Shown piece after piece: positions 21,021-33,441 of a stretch of 64,000 nucleotides of DNA. A program made the translations under genes and the position numbers. Under the pieces are notes generated by a model that was not told where the DNA came from, searched no databases, and worked only from the letters and a program-made list of their open reading frames with translations. Location: NCBI GenBank assembly GCA_029449235.1, contig JANATG010000004.1, positions 1,178,001-1,242,000 on the forward strand, in the 5' to 3' direction. Source of the DNA: Linnemannia schmuckeri. Its lineage: Eukaryota; Mortierellomycota; Mortierellomycetes; Mortierellales; Mortierellaceae. Positions within the stretch are counted from its first letter, which is position 1. Every line of letters starts with the position of its first letter.

Positions 21021-23342
21021 TTAGAAGTAACGTGCTTGCTGTTGCTGTTGTTGCTGTTGTTGCTGTTGTTGCTGTTGCTGCTGTTGACGTTGTCCATATG
21101 CGCCCAAATCGACAGGCTGACCGTTTCTGCGCGACGATGACGACAACGACGGCAACGACGGACTCGATCTCAGCGTATTCGTAGACCCAGAAGAAGAAGG
21201 TGGTGAAATAGGTTGACGTTGTTGGCGATAATCACTCTTAGGCGTCGGCAGAGGTGGGGGAGGAGCTACATCAATATGCTCACGGTAGGCTCTATTCCCT
21301 CGATGAGGCGATCGGGCCCGCGTGCTCCCCAGGTGACTCACCTGGGCAACCAACGCATCCTGGTTCCGCTTGCCCTCCAATCGACCCAACGCTGCGCTCA
21401 GACTGGCGTCACTGCTTGTCCGGAATCGATTGCCGATTCGAGGTGTCTCCAACGATGCACTACTACTATTACTAGGAGTGTTAGGCGATGTGGGTGTTGG
21501 TAGTGTTGCAGAAGCGGGTGATGCAGGCGGCGAGAGTGCACCAGCTGGTTTCTGTCCGATTTCCCGGGTTCTTATAGGTCGGAACGGGGCAGTAGAGGAA
21601 GAAGAGTCCTCAGATCGAGATGGCTGATGTCCGGTTTCTCCTCTAGCTCTGCGAGACCGATCAAGATAGTCACTCGAAGACGCCGATGACGCGAGAGATG
21701 TCGGTGTATGTGAGATATTGTTTGTGGTGCTGCCGTGCTCCTGTCGAATGGCGTCCCGTAGGGTCCGATCCCTGTAGTTGCTGCCTGTGCTGCCGTTGGA
21801 AGATAATGGACTGGCAATAGGCATACGGTCGAGTTCCTCGATCTTCTTTTTGTCGCTGTACTCTCGCAGCACACGACTGACGTGCGATTCGCCTTCATGG
21901 TCAGAGTCATCGGAGTCTGAAGAAGGACAGGAAAGAAGAGTCGAAAGAAAAGTGAAGGTGAGATTAATTTTTGTATGATGGACTTGCTGTTATTTAGCAC
22001 TATCTTTTATCGCCTGTATGCGCATGCTTGAGAAGAAAGTGGAACTCCAAGCGAGGGAAAAGGGTCCCCTTCGCCTCCAATTTGCTCACAAATCATGAAA
22101 ATCGATGTATGTATGTGAACTAAAGTAGAAAGAAAAAAGAATGCACAAACAATTCTTTCATCTTGTGCGTGGGCGGTTTTTTTTTGTCTTTCATTTTCTC
22201 TATCAACTCGCCCTCTGTTTTTGCGCACATACCTGGCCAACGCTCTTCGCCTGTAATGGCCACATTGATAGCGTCCTTGGCGGCGCGCATTCGGTTCCAA
22301 AGCGCCGTTCCTGTGCTCTGAGCCGTTGCTGCTGCCGCTGCTGCTGCTTCCTTTGCTGCCGCTGCCGTCGTGGTTGCTGTTGTAGAGTTTGTCGGCGTTG
22401 CGCCGCTGAGTTTAGAGTCTAGAATGACGGAAGGGAGGGTGCACATCGAAGTGAAAGGGGCATAAAGAGAAATGAAAATTCGGTTGGGTAGTATGAGTAA
22501 CAATAGGTAGATATGATAGCACATGTTGATATGAGAAATGACAAAAGAGGATTGACTGTCGTTGTGTTTGACCAAAACGAGCGATGGTTGCTTTACAGTA
22601 CACCCCTTCATTGCTGCCATGTACAAAATATATCGTCGTCAATGTACTCGCTTAATTGAAACGTTTGTCCGTAAACCGCATATCACTATTTACCTTCACG
22701 AATAACACGGGCTGCTGCTGCCTCTCTCTCATCTCGCTCTCGAACCTGTCGCTCTCGGTCGCGCTCCTTCATGCGGTCCTGGAAAGAGGTTCCCGACGCT
22801 GCTGTGCCACTGGAGTTGGCTCTGCTAGGGACGCCATTGGGGTTACCGGACGAATAAAACGAGCTATTGGGGTTGTTGCTGCTATTGCTGCTGTAGGAAG
22901 GGTTGGATTCTGAGCGCAGTCTGCCACCTAGTCCTTGCTGCTGTTGTTGCTGCTGCTGCAAGTTGTACCCACCGTTACTGTTACCGTAGTTGTTACTGGG
23001 TTGTTGGTGAGGATAGTTGTTATTGTTACTTCCAATAGGGCCATTCAAAGGTCGTCTGTTATGATTATTGTTGTAGTTGTTGTTAAGTCCAGAAGGACCT
23101 CCACCGTTGCTCACACTTCGAGTGTGGCTCGCAAAGGGGAAGGGTCCTCCTCCTCCAGGAATGTGTGTAGGTCGGAACTGTTGAGGGTGTTGAGGATATT
23201 GTTGTTGCTGGTAGAGGTGAGGGTGTTGTCGCCGATTGTTGATGAGCATTTCTTGCTGCTGTTGTTGTTGGAAACGAGGAGGGATGATGGGCATTCCTGG
23301 CATGGCGGGGGCCATTGCTGTTCGTTGGTAGTGCTGAGTCAT
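21021..23342 (-). CDS. Gln/Asn/Ser-rich protein with possible Mso1-like Sec1-binding segment
   Basis: The exons are 23342-22694, 22418-22233 and 21916-21021, and all junctions keep frame, giving 576 residues. The N-terminal 200 residues are low-complexity (Gln, Asn, Pro, Gly) and end in a charged RDRERQVRERDE stretch. An Ala-rich helix follows, then the most structured part: LWNRMRAAKDAINVAITG, and SDHEGESHVSRVLREYSDKK spread across the second intron. That last motif resembles the D-D-[ST]-H-[IV]-S-R-V-L-R-x-Y signature of the Sec1-binding segment of fungal Mso1, an exocytosis factor at the plasma membrane. The assignment rests on one short motif. The C-terminal half is Ser/Pro-rich and ends in 17 glutamines and ARYF. 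Confidence 0.55.
21036..21086 (-). repeat. Polyglutamine-coding CAR repeat
   Basis: Seventeen consecutive CAA/CAG codons lie near the C-terminus of the preceding gene. The mixed codons suggest a moderately stable tract. Confidence 0.9.
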
Positions 23343-23607
23343 TTGTAAGGTACTTTTTTTTCTTCTTCTCGTGTGTGCTGTGTGTTATGTGTGGTGAGTG
23401 AGGTGAGAGGGAGAGGGGAGTGAGAGTGCGCAGGAAGGAGGAGGCGAGGTGGAGTGGAATGACAAAACGGACAACAAAAAAACAGCAGCAGCAAGGAAAA
23501 GACGAAGAAGGGATAAAAAAGCGAAAAGGGAAAAGGGAAAAGGGAAAAGGGAAAAGAGCAAGCAACAGGCACAGACAGTACAGACAACACACCAAACGAC
23601 AACAACC

Positions 23608-23644
<37 letters not shown>

Positions 23645-23814
23645 AACCACAGGCAAGGATAATCAACACCCAATACCCTTTGCCAACAGCCGAAGGATAT
23701 ATCTGATTGGCTGTGATTCGACCTAATTTAACTCTTCCTGCTAGCGAAATCACCACTTTATTATTTATCACCGATACTGGCCGATGATCATTGCTTAATA
23801 AATGTTCGTCCGTT
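23343..23814. other. Intergenic region with AAAAGGG and CAA repeats
   Basis: This is the upstream region of the Mso1-like gene. It contains about four and a half tandem AAAAGGG units (23524-23556) and a (CAA)n run (about 23606-23645), both on the + strand. The CAA run does not lie in a convincing coding frame. Confidence 0.7.
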
Positions 23815-26800
23815 CTATGACGATGAAGAGGCGCCAGCACTGCCATAGGAAGACATCAAGGGAGAAGGGAACAGGTCCCGCTTGCAGATCGGACACAGTG
23901 CCGCAACATTTAACAGCCATGGGTCAATGCACGCCTGGTGGTACTGGTGATAACACGGCAGCGTCCTGACCTGCTCTCCCACTTCATATTCGGCCAGACA
24001 GATCGAGCACATCGTCTGTGCATTCGCATTCGCAAACGGAAGCTTCTCACTCTTCTTCATCTCCTTTAAAGCCTTATCTCCTTTCATCTTCCTGCGTCTG
24101 TTGCTCCTTGCGCTCCTGCGCTCGTGAGAGTGAGTGATCGAGTGGGTGCAGCCTTGAGGGTTCTCCGATCGAGACAGTGACGACGAAAACGACGATGTCA
24201 AAGCTCGCTCCATGGAACTGGAGCTTGCACTTGAACTGGAGCCAGAAGAAGACGAAGAGGACGAAGAGGGCGAAGAATACGACGAAGAGGACGAAGAGGG
24301 CGAAGAATACGACGAAGACAAAGAAGACGTCGAATCGTTGAGATGGCCCTGGCGACTGTACGACACGCGTCGGTAAGAGCCCTGTCTCGTTGCTGTCATA
24401 ATGGCCGTCGTGATCTGTTCCATGTCCATAGCTCCTCCGTCGCGACTAAATCTCATCTCGGGAACAACCTGGTCATCGTTTTCTTCCTCCTCATATTGTC
24501 CGTGGTCCTGATATCCATCTTGGTCTGCTTGATCCACATCCTCATTAACGTCATCGTCGTCGTCATAGTCGTCATCGTCCGTATCAGAACTAAACTCTTC
24601 CCCCTCCTCCTCCTCGATATCTCGTCCGAGTGGCAGTTGTCCACCACCACCCACTCCATTCCTTCTCCTCTCCAACCGCAACCGCCGAGCATTCGCCCTT
24701 GCCTCCACATCCTCAAGCCCCTCCTCCATCTCAATCACATCCTCAGCATAAACCGCCTTCGCGCCTTTACTCAACAACGCCATTTTTGCGTTGTACTTCT
24801 CGCTCACCGCCGTCAAGACCATAGCCGCCTCAGACGTCTGAAGCACTGTCTGAACCCCATAACTTTCCAGCACTCCGAGCGGAATGACTTTTTTGAGTCC
24901 ACTCTCGCGCATCTGTTGGTGGGCCTGTTGTTGTTGAGCGGCGGTCGGATGACGGAGTGGGTGGAGGTTCGATCCCGAGTTGCTGGATCGTCGGGATCGG
25001 AAGAGTCGGACTTTGAGAGCCACTACAAACAGGAGAGCGCCAAACATGCCTACGCCGATCCCGCAGACGGTACTCATCAAGACCATGGCGACTTTTCCTG
25101 ACAAGGTTGTGTTGTTGAGGTGAGTGAGGGGGAGATTATTGTTGTTCTGTTGAAGGCCATTAAGACGGTGATGGAGACTTTGGTGTCCTCTGCTAAGCTG
25201 AGAATATTCTTTCAGCAGCATCAAGGACTGGACCTGGTCGAGGAGTTGTGAATGAGTTGGTGCTTGGTGCCCACGCTGCGACAGTCGGTTGGGTCGTGCC
25301 CTGGTCTTTGAGTGTCGTTGTAAAGTGAGCGAGGAAGCAGATTTAGCATCCTTCTTTTCCTCCTGGCCCTTGTCCTGACCTCGAGCATAATCTTGTCCGT
25401 GCGAGTCACCTTTAGCAGCCTCAGGTCCGAAGTACGCCGTCTTCCGAACTCCGACTGCGCCATTTTTCAACGGCATAGCACCTGTCAACGGGCGGGAATA
25501 GTCTGCATCATCCCTCCCTCTCTCTCTACGACCATCATCGGCGACCAGCTGTTCACCGGTATTGGTATCCTGAGTATCCAGCCCCAGGTTCACCAGAACC
25601 CTCCGTGCTTGAATGGTTGCCCCCGCTGTGAAAGAATCGGCCATGGATGCGATTTCGGGCATGGAGATGACAATTTGACGACGGATAGGTTGTGCAGCTG
25701 CCTTGAGAAGCTCTTCCTCCTCATTCGAGTCTGGCGAGTCAAGTGTTGTGCTGTCCTTGCCCGGTTCCGTGTCGGTCGTTTCTTCCTTGTCATTATCGTC
25801 TGTGCTGATAGGAGTCGCGCTGATTCGGGTCGCTGTCGCATTAGAATCAGTATCAGACTTGGAAAGAGAGGCCATAGCAGTCGTCCCATAAGAAAGACTG
25901 TCCAACGTCAAGATCAGTCTTTTCGCCGACAGAGCATCCAGAACCATGATGGGAGGGAGCGCACCGCCCTCATCGTCGACAATCTCCGCATAACCCCAAC
26001 AGTCACCACTGGTCGTCGCGTAAAAGACAATAGCCGATGCGTCAAGAGGCAGTATAGGCGTTTTTTTTCTTGTCTGGTTCAGATCGAGCTCAGCTGACTC
26101 CTTGACAGGACAAGCCATGAGGGCGACCCATTTTTGAGGCATGATTGGCATCGGTCCTAAGAATGGGAAACGCATCATTGGACCCTAAAATAAAAAAAAA
26201 GGAAATATGTACCAAAAAAAAAAAAAAAAAAAAAAAAAAATGGAAATATGATGTTTAGTTGAAACTGTCATTTTTATGTTTGTTTGCATTGTGAGATTTT
26301 AGATTGTATGTATTGTATATGTTGGCCAAAGCCAGAACCCTAGTTTCTTCACATTTTTTTTCATGATGGTTTGCACCCGCGGATAGAAAAAGCATTCACG
26401 ATGAAGTGAGGATATTGATCGAATGTTCGATGAATGTCCGAAGAAGGGAAGTGACTGATATGGAGACAAGCGAGTAAATCGGAGAGACGATCTCTCATCC
26501 GACTCATTAGTTCATTAGTAAGATAAGGATGGATATAAACGTGGGCTGGAGAAAGGAATAGAACTTCGTACATCTGTTTGCTAGTCTTTGTGCACCCACC
26601 AAGACCCTTTAGTTTGCTTATTTCACATCCTCACAGCGTATGGCTGTTGTTGAGTCAGTGATCCCTGTGGTTATTGTTGAGTCAGTGCTCGCTGCAATTT
26701 TCCGTTCGGCCAAATGGGCGAAATGCAATAACTCTCTTTCCTTCACTCCTTGGCTTATCGTTACTCATCTTTCGCCCAATTCTATCATCTGTTATTTGTT

Positions 26801-28957
26801 GTGTTGTACTGTGTTTGTCTGTCTCCTTCTTTTCTCCTCCTCACCTCCTTTTTGTCACTGATGTGGATATGAGGAAATACTTTTCTTTGTGAACAAACAA
26901 AATAAATTGCATTGAAGATTGAATGTGAGATGGATGAATGCTGGGCATGGCAATGAGGCATTGAAATAAGTCAAAGAATAGAGAAAAAAGAAGGGCTGCT
27001 TTTGTTGGGCTAGGCACAAAAGGATGCCAGTGACAATGGATATGTAAAGATGATGGTTTCCAGCATGCTGGCTGAGAAAATACAAGATGCAAGAGCAAGC
27101 CAAGGAAGGCCAATATTAAAATCCATCAGCCGACTCCAAAAAGAAATTGCGCCCAAAAGGATAAATAAAGTATCATATCCAACGTATTTGTGTTTGTGTT
27201 CGGTTGCCCCATCAAACTATGTCCTATGGTCACATTATCCGCACATGGACCCTAACATTCCCTCTTACTCACCCATTACCCGATGTTCAAAAAAAAATAT
27301 GCATACCCCGGAGCATAGTGACATCCCCATCAACCTTGAAGCAGAAATGAGGGATAAAAATAAAAAAGGATAGTGGAAGAAAAAGTTGACGAAAATGCGG
27401 TCTTACTGAAATGCTGTCTTGAATCCACTCTAAAGGAGAAGAGGACATGTTGGAGGTGCCATCGTTGATCAATGCCTTGACTCTTCCTTTCCAAAGCGTA
27501 CTCTTGAACGGTTGGGGTCCGGGTCGCTGTCGGAGTTGGTCTTGGCGTGGATGATGAGTCTCATAGTCGATATTGTCGTTGTCCTCATCGAGTTGACTCT
27601 CAAGTTGTGCCTGGATCAGATCCATTGCATCGAATTCCTCCCAGTAGTCCCAGAGAGCCTTTACCATGTCAATATCGGTTTGCGTCCACCCTGAGAGCGA
27701 TGGCGAGACGAAAGAAGATAAAGAAGACGAAGAGGAAGCAGAAATCGATTGTTGATGTTGGGGTTGCTGTTCGGTCTCAAAGGACGGTGAGTCGTTTGGA
27801 TTGTTGTAGTCGCTCCTCCTATTACTGTGCAGTATCTTGTCGTTTGCGAGAAAATGTTCCAAGAATTCTTCATCGTCCAAAATGAAATTCATCATGTCGG
27901 TCAAGTCTCGATCAGTTGGGAAATAAAACATGTCGTCGTCCCGAGTAGCTGAGGGAGCAACCCTGCCTTGTTCCTGCTCCTGTTCCTGCTGCTGTTTGTT
28001 GTTGTTGTGGTGGTGGACTGCATTCTGCCAAACATTTTCGTCGACATCGTGCTCCTGTTCATCCATTAGTAACAGCCGCTGAAGGCGAGAAGAACGTTTC
28101 TTGACCTCGATCCTCTTGGTAGTGGTAGCCGTCTTGGGCTTTGTCGCCGTTCCTTTTCTACTGCCACTCTCTTCCGATAGCCTTTGGTTGTTGTTGTACA
28201 GTCGATGGATCAATGGATGCAGGTAGCGATGTCGAGAAAGGCGACGAGGTCCCTTTGAGATTTCATGATCGATTCGTCCTTCCTCCTCCTTATCCTTCTC
28301 TGCGGCTGTGGCGTCATTTTTGTGCTGCTGCTTGTCGTGGTTGTTGGTGCCACTCTCCGAAGGAAGAAAAAGGGAAGAGCGACTTGATACACTGCCTTGG
28401 TCGACGATGATAGTTCTCGAGTTACCGCTACGAAAACGCTTTCTGTTAGAGGGGGGAGATGAAGAAGAAGAGGAGAGCCTCCTAGCTGGTGACGAAGGAT
28501 CCATGTCCCGCCCAATGACTGAAGTGCGCTGATTAAGTCGGTGGTTGGGTAGCTGTTGATCCTGTTGTTGGTCTTTCCAGTTGCCGTTTTGGACCAAGTA
28601 ACTTTTTGGTGATAAGGGAGACGAAGAAGCCGAGGAAGCCTTGTTCTTGTTGTTGACAGTGGATGCAGAAGGATTGGAGAGGAATGCCATCGGCGGCAGG
28701 GTTTGCTGAAAGGCCGTCGGGTCCAGATACACCGTCAACGAGAATGTCGTCGTCTTCAACAAGAATTGCTGCTGCTGTTGGTGTGAATGTTTCTGAAGGT
28801 GATACTGTTGTTGTTGGGGGTCCGAGGTAGTGGGCGAAGCATTGGCGGGAGTTGTGACTTTGACCCCCATGACTTGCATCGATGGGAGAATGACGGAGAA
28901 TATAAGTGCCCAACACGATACTGTCGAGCACACATCCGAAAACGGGCGGTCGAGCAT
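23815..28957 (-). CDS. PA-TM-RING type E3 ubiquitin ligase (RING-H2, membrane-anchored)
   Basis: Exon 1 (28957-27407) and exon 2 (26184-23815) join in phase 0 across a 1.2-kb intron, giving 1,306 residues. The N-terminus has a hydrophobic signal-like segment (CWALIFSVILPSMQVMG). The start of exon 2 (VFYATTSGDCWGYAEIV) could be the core of a protease-associated lumenal domain. A single transmembrane helix follows at about residue 885 (VAMVLMSTVCGIGVGMFGAL) with an RLFRSRR stop-transfer. The cytosolic part holds acidic and polyserine stretches and a canonical RING-H2 near the end: CSIC, then LPCYHQYHQAC, then LCPIC. Family members ubiquitinate substrates on endosomal or vacuolar membranes. The two exons might instead be two genes, but exon 2 alone would lack a signal peptide. 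Confidence 0.65.
26185..27406 (-). other. Long intron of the RING-H2 gene, with A27 run
   Basis: The donor GTAAGACC follows 27407 and the acceptor TTTTAG precedes 26184. At 1,222 bp it is several times longer than other introns here. It contains an A27 homopolymer on the + strand (26214-26240), which is T27 on the transcribed strand near the acceptor. No coding exon was recognised inside. Confidence 0.55.
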
Positions 28958-29757
28958 TTTGAAGGATCGCTGTGAGCTGAGTAGGATTGAAGTTCAAGAG
29001 AGAGTTGCTGAAATAAAAATTATAGATGTAGATGGTTGTTGGTGTATGTAGTGATTGCGTGTGTGAAGTGGAGGAGGGAAGGGAAGGGGAGGGTCTGGAG
29101 TTGAGTAGAGGAGACAATTAAGGAAAGCGGAAAACTGGGAAGGACTAGGGTGGGAGCGAGAGAAGAAAGAGAGAAGAAGGAAAAGAGAGGGAAGAAGTCG
29201 GGAGAGAATGAAGGAAAGGGAAGGAGGGAAGAAACAATAGACGGACGCAAGAGGATTTCTTCCCTTGACTGATTCTTTTGCAAGGAGGGATGGGAAGTGA
29301 GATGGACGGATGGACAGGTAGGGTGGGTGGATGAATAGGTGTGCTTGCTTGGGTAGGAGAAAGGGTGACAGAGAGAGAAATTAGGAGAAAGGAGAGGAGG
29401 TGAGGAACAGATAGAAGGAGAGAGAGAAGGAGAGAGAGAAGGAGAGAGGGAGGCTGAGTGGAGAGGACAATGATGATAGGCGTTGGAAAGTTGAATAAGA
29501 AATGGGTCAATTGTCTATGCGATATGATGTGCGATGTGCAAAGGTTTGGTTTATATTAAAAAAAGGATATGATCAAAGAACGATAATTAACAAGAAAGTG
29601 TTCGGTGTCCTTTCCAGTGACGAGTGACATTCCCATGGCCAGACATACAATTGTGACACAATCAAATCGCCAGACTCCAAGGCAAAAGAAGAAAAACAAT
29701 AAGAAGGGGTCATCATCGGTCTCAGTTAGCTTACTTGGTCAACAATCGTAGATGCTC

Positions 29758-29802
<45 letters not shown>

Positions 29803-30211
29803 AGACAAGGAGACAAGGCTGTGTGTGTGCCTTGGTCACACATGGTCTAATGAGGAGAGAAATACCTGCTGCTGCTTCGTATTTCTCTTATTCTTGTTCG
29901 CGGATAGGCGAGTGATCCCCATCATCTCCAGTTAGAAAGACCAATAAACCAATTGGCTTTCCGGACATTTTCATTGCTGATCAAAGAGGATCTGTCTTGG
30001 TACCCTTCCATAAATCCCAATGTCTGCACTCTGCGAGTTCTCTCTCTTCTTTGCCCTTTGCTCTTTGCTTCTTTTCCCGTTCACTTCAATCAGCCTTCGC
30101 CACTAAAAATATCCTCTGAACTTTCCACCGGCTCTCTTTTTTCATTTTTATCCACTTCACTCCTTCACCTGATTCTTTTTTCTCCACTCATTCACATTGA
30201 AAACATCACAG
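28958..30211. promoter_or_regulatory. Divergent intergenic region with GA tract and T37A8
   Basis: This region separates the RING-H2 gene (minus) from the CorA gene (plus). It has a long G/A-rich tract (about 29060-29460, including several GAGAGAGAAGGA units) and a T37 run followed by A8 (29759-29803). Pyrimidine-rich sequence precedes the CorA start. No gene was seen. Confidence 0.6.
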
Positions 30212-32915
30212 ATGAGTCGCCAACAAAGCGAGATCACAGGCATCAACACCGACACCGACATCGTCATCGCCGTCGGAGACCACTCCGTGCCCGCCACACC
30301 AACATCATCAACAACGACAGCTACACCAGTAGCAACAACAGGAACTGCAACCCAAGTAGCGTCGACTGACCACAGCAACACTAGCACTAGCAGCGAACGA
30401 ACCAATAGTACCATCCTTCCTCACTCACTACAACAACAAGAACAACAGCAAGGGCACACTAAGGATTTGCTGCAGGAGCAGGAGACACCTTCCAGACCTC
30501 TCCCCTTTGTCCACCAACCACCACCTACTTTTGCTATCCCAGACGACCCCTCCATTTTTCCAACCTCGTACACATTCTCTAACAGCAATAACCACTCTGC
30601 AACAGGCGTCAGTAATGGCTACTCACCCACCCTCCAGTCCGAGGTCCTTTCTGGCCACCAGCAATCCTCAATACCTTACAATTCTACTAGTAGGAGTGAC
30701 TACCCCGCCTTCCCAGCTAGCTATCGTGCCTCAACAGCTCCTTATACACAAGCGCACCCTCACATTGGACATCACCACCGTATCCACCATGAACATGACC
30801 ATGACCCAATGAGCTCGATTAATGTCATGAATATCGATTATGATGGTCTGGACGCCAGTGTGAACGAGGCGGGGTTGATTGAGAGTGGATATCATGAATC
30901 ACAGCCAGTTCTCGATTACAAGGATCAAGCACAGAGTCCTGTCATGGAGAAGAGTCCAGGAGGGCTTGACAGGGCAGTATCTTCAGGGTCATCAGCGGGA
31001 GACTTTGGTGGTTCTTTCCGGAGGAGGTCTGCCAGGAAAGCGAGTTATTACAGCGAACGATCTCCTCGGGTAAGAAGCAAAAGTTGCAACAATGAAAATC
31101 CCTCACAATTGGAGATGAGGGTTGTACAACCAAGCAGCAACACTGCCAACAAGGAGAAGCGTCACACGACTACAGGAAGCTAATCCTTTTGTTTTTGTTT
31201 TTTTTTTCATTGTTGTGCTCGGACCAACTCACTTAGCCACCATTACCAGAACAACTTCGGTACACTTTTTACTCGAGAACAGCAGGATTGATCGAGGCAC
31301 CATCGCTGCCACAGATTCTTAGCAAGGCGTCGTTGGAAGGCGGGGGCGTTGGGACGGAGGGACCCAGAGTATTTTCGGATCTGCTTAAGGACGGCTGCTT
31401 CTGGATCGATATCCTAGACCCGAGTGATTTCGACATGCAGATCTTATCCAAGGTAAATAACATGCAAAAAGAAATCTTATTTGATGGTGCCGCACTCCAA
31501 TTTACCTTTTTTTCATTATGCACATTGGCATGCTGACTTGAAAAAAATTGATCGGATCTTTGTGTCGATAGCATTTTCATATTCACCCGCTGACAATCGA
31601 GGACATCTCGACCGAGGAAGTGCGGGAAAAGTACGAGGTCTTCCGCAACTACTACTTTGTCTGCTTCCGGACATTTGACCAGGACTACAACTCGGGATCC
31701 TATCTCCAGCCTGCTAGCATGTACTCCGTCGTCCTGCGGGAGGGCATCATCACCGTATGTGATACTTATCTTTACTGGTTGTCAGTGGCACGGTTCGTCT
31801 ACATGTCCTCTAACTCGAAGAGGTATTTGTTTTGTTGATTTTTGATAGTTTCACTTTTTACCCACAACACACCATTTCAACGTACTCCGCCGACTCGAGC
31901 AATTCCATTCGCACATCACTTTGACCCCAGACTGGATCAACTATGCGCTCCTGGACGATATCACCGATAGCTTTGCATCTCCGATCCAGACAATCGAATA
32001 CGAAGTCGATTCGATCGATGATCTGGTTCTATTGCTTCGGGAGAACGAGACGACGGACATGTTGAGGCGAATTGGGTCCTGTCGCAAGAATGTCATGGCA
32101 ATCTCCCGACTCCTTATGAACAAGGCGGATGTCATTCGTGGATTGATGAAGCGGTTCGATGAACGGTATATGATGACTGCAGGAGGCGCTTGGGGATATG
32201 CAGGTCCACGCGAGCCAGCAAGAGACCCTGTCATTGGTGCTGTTGGAGTGGGAGTGGCAGCAGCTGCGCAGCCAACAACAGGGACCATAGCCGGGACAGG
32301 ATCAGGAGCAAGCGGGAGAGCCACCCCATCAGGAGCAGCTTCAGGAGCAGCTTCAGGAGCAGCAATGGCCCCAGCTTCAATGCAAGCAGACAACATATCA
32401 CAACACCAGCAACAACCACAATACTTGCTTCAAAACTATCGCGAGACAGAGATCATGTTGTACCTGGGCGACATTCTGGACCATGTTCTGACTATGCTGC
32501 AGTCTCTCAACAGCTACGAAAAGGTGCTAGGTCGGTCTCATTCCAACTACCTCGCCCAGATCTCGCTTGAAATCAACCAGCTCTCCAACAAGACCAACAG
32601 TGTTGTCGGGACATTGACATTCTTTGCCAGTTTGATCGTGCCCATGACCTTTGTCGCCGGTCTCTGGGGGTAGGTGTCTCTTGCTTGGTTTTTGGTAGCA
32701 AACACTGCGAAAGAAAGCTAAATATTTTTGCATGTGGATCACTGATCTCTTTGCGCCTTTCATGTCTTTGTTTGAACTATAGAATGAACGTACATGTGCC
32801 AGGACAACCTGACATGGACAACGAGCCGTTGACGTGGTTCTGGTGCCTCATTGGAGGCATGGGTATTTACAGTGTCCTTGCAGTTATCTTTGGCAAGCAC
32901 TATGGCCTTATTTAG
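30212..32915 (+). CDS. CorA-family Mg2+ transporter (Mnr2/Alr-like)
   Basis: The exons are 30212-31069, 31237-31452, 31572-31754, 31849-32669 and 32783-32915, giving 736 residues. The N-terminal 286 residues are low-complexity and soluble. The CorA funnel domain starts with LRYTFYSRTAGLIEAP and includes HIHPLTIEDI and YALLDDITDSF. Two C-terminal transmembrane helices follow. The first ends in the GMN selectivity motif (residues 693-695), with the Gly codon split by the last intron. The second is WFWCLIGGMGIYSVLAVIFG, and the chain ends seven residues later. A Gly/Ala/Ser-rich insert (about residues 505-555) interrupts the coiled region. Fungal Mnr2 and Alr1 move Mg2+ across vacuolar and plasma membranes. 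Which of the two this protein resembles more cannot be decided by eye. Confidence 0.9.
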
Positions 32916-33181
32916 ATGCCACAATGAAACACTTTTTCGCACCAAATCTTATGAACATCAAGGCGATGGAAACTGTTTAACCGCCCTTTTCTTTCTTTAT
33001 GGCTGTTACGTGTTGAACGAATTCCTTATTTTTGCTCAGCGACATCCATAACCTTGTCCTTGAACTGCTTTGCCACGGAAATCTCCCAAACGAATAAAAA
33101 GAAAGAAGAGTGTCCTTAGCAGATCTTTGAGAAATACAAAAGTGAACCATGAGCCGTCGCTCTGGTATTTGACATGGGTCA

Positions 33182-33218
33182 TTATCCCTTCTCCTGTATT
33201 CGACACAATATTGTGTCA
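33182..33218 (+). repeat. Left terminal inverted repeat of the piggyBac element
   Basis: The outer part TTATCCCTTCTCCTGTATT is followed by the palindromic core CGACACAATATTGTGTC. It matches the right end in inverted orientation with one substitution and one length change in a T run. Confidence 0.75.
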
Positions 33219-33441
33219 AAAAATGTTTTTTTTTCAATTTACGCAGGTTATCTCGATAACGAGCTAGGAGACCCCCCTTGACCTTCTTAATAAAAAAGAA
33301 TCAGAATACAACAATACATAGATCGAGCTCGTTTGGTTGTCTGAGTCATTATGATCATCGTCGTCAATTCTGAATTCATTCATTTCCCTCTTCATCCCAT
33401 TCCATTCTCTCGACCCCCATCCTACTTCGCCCAATCCTTCA

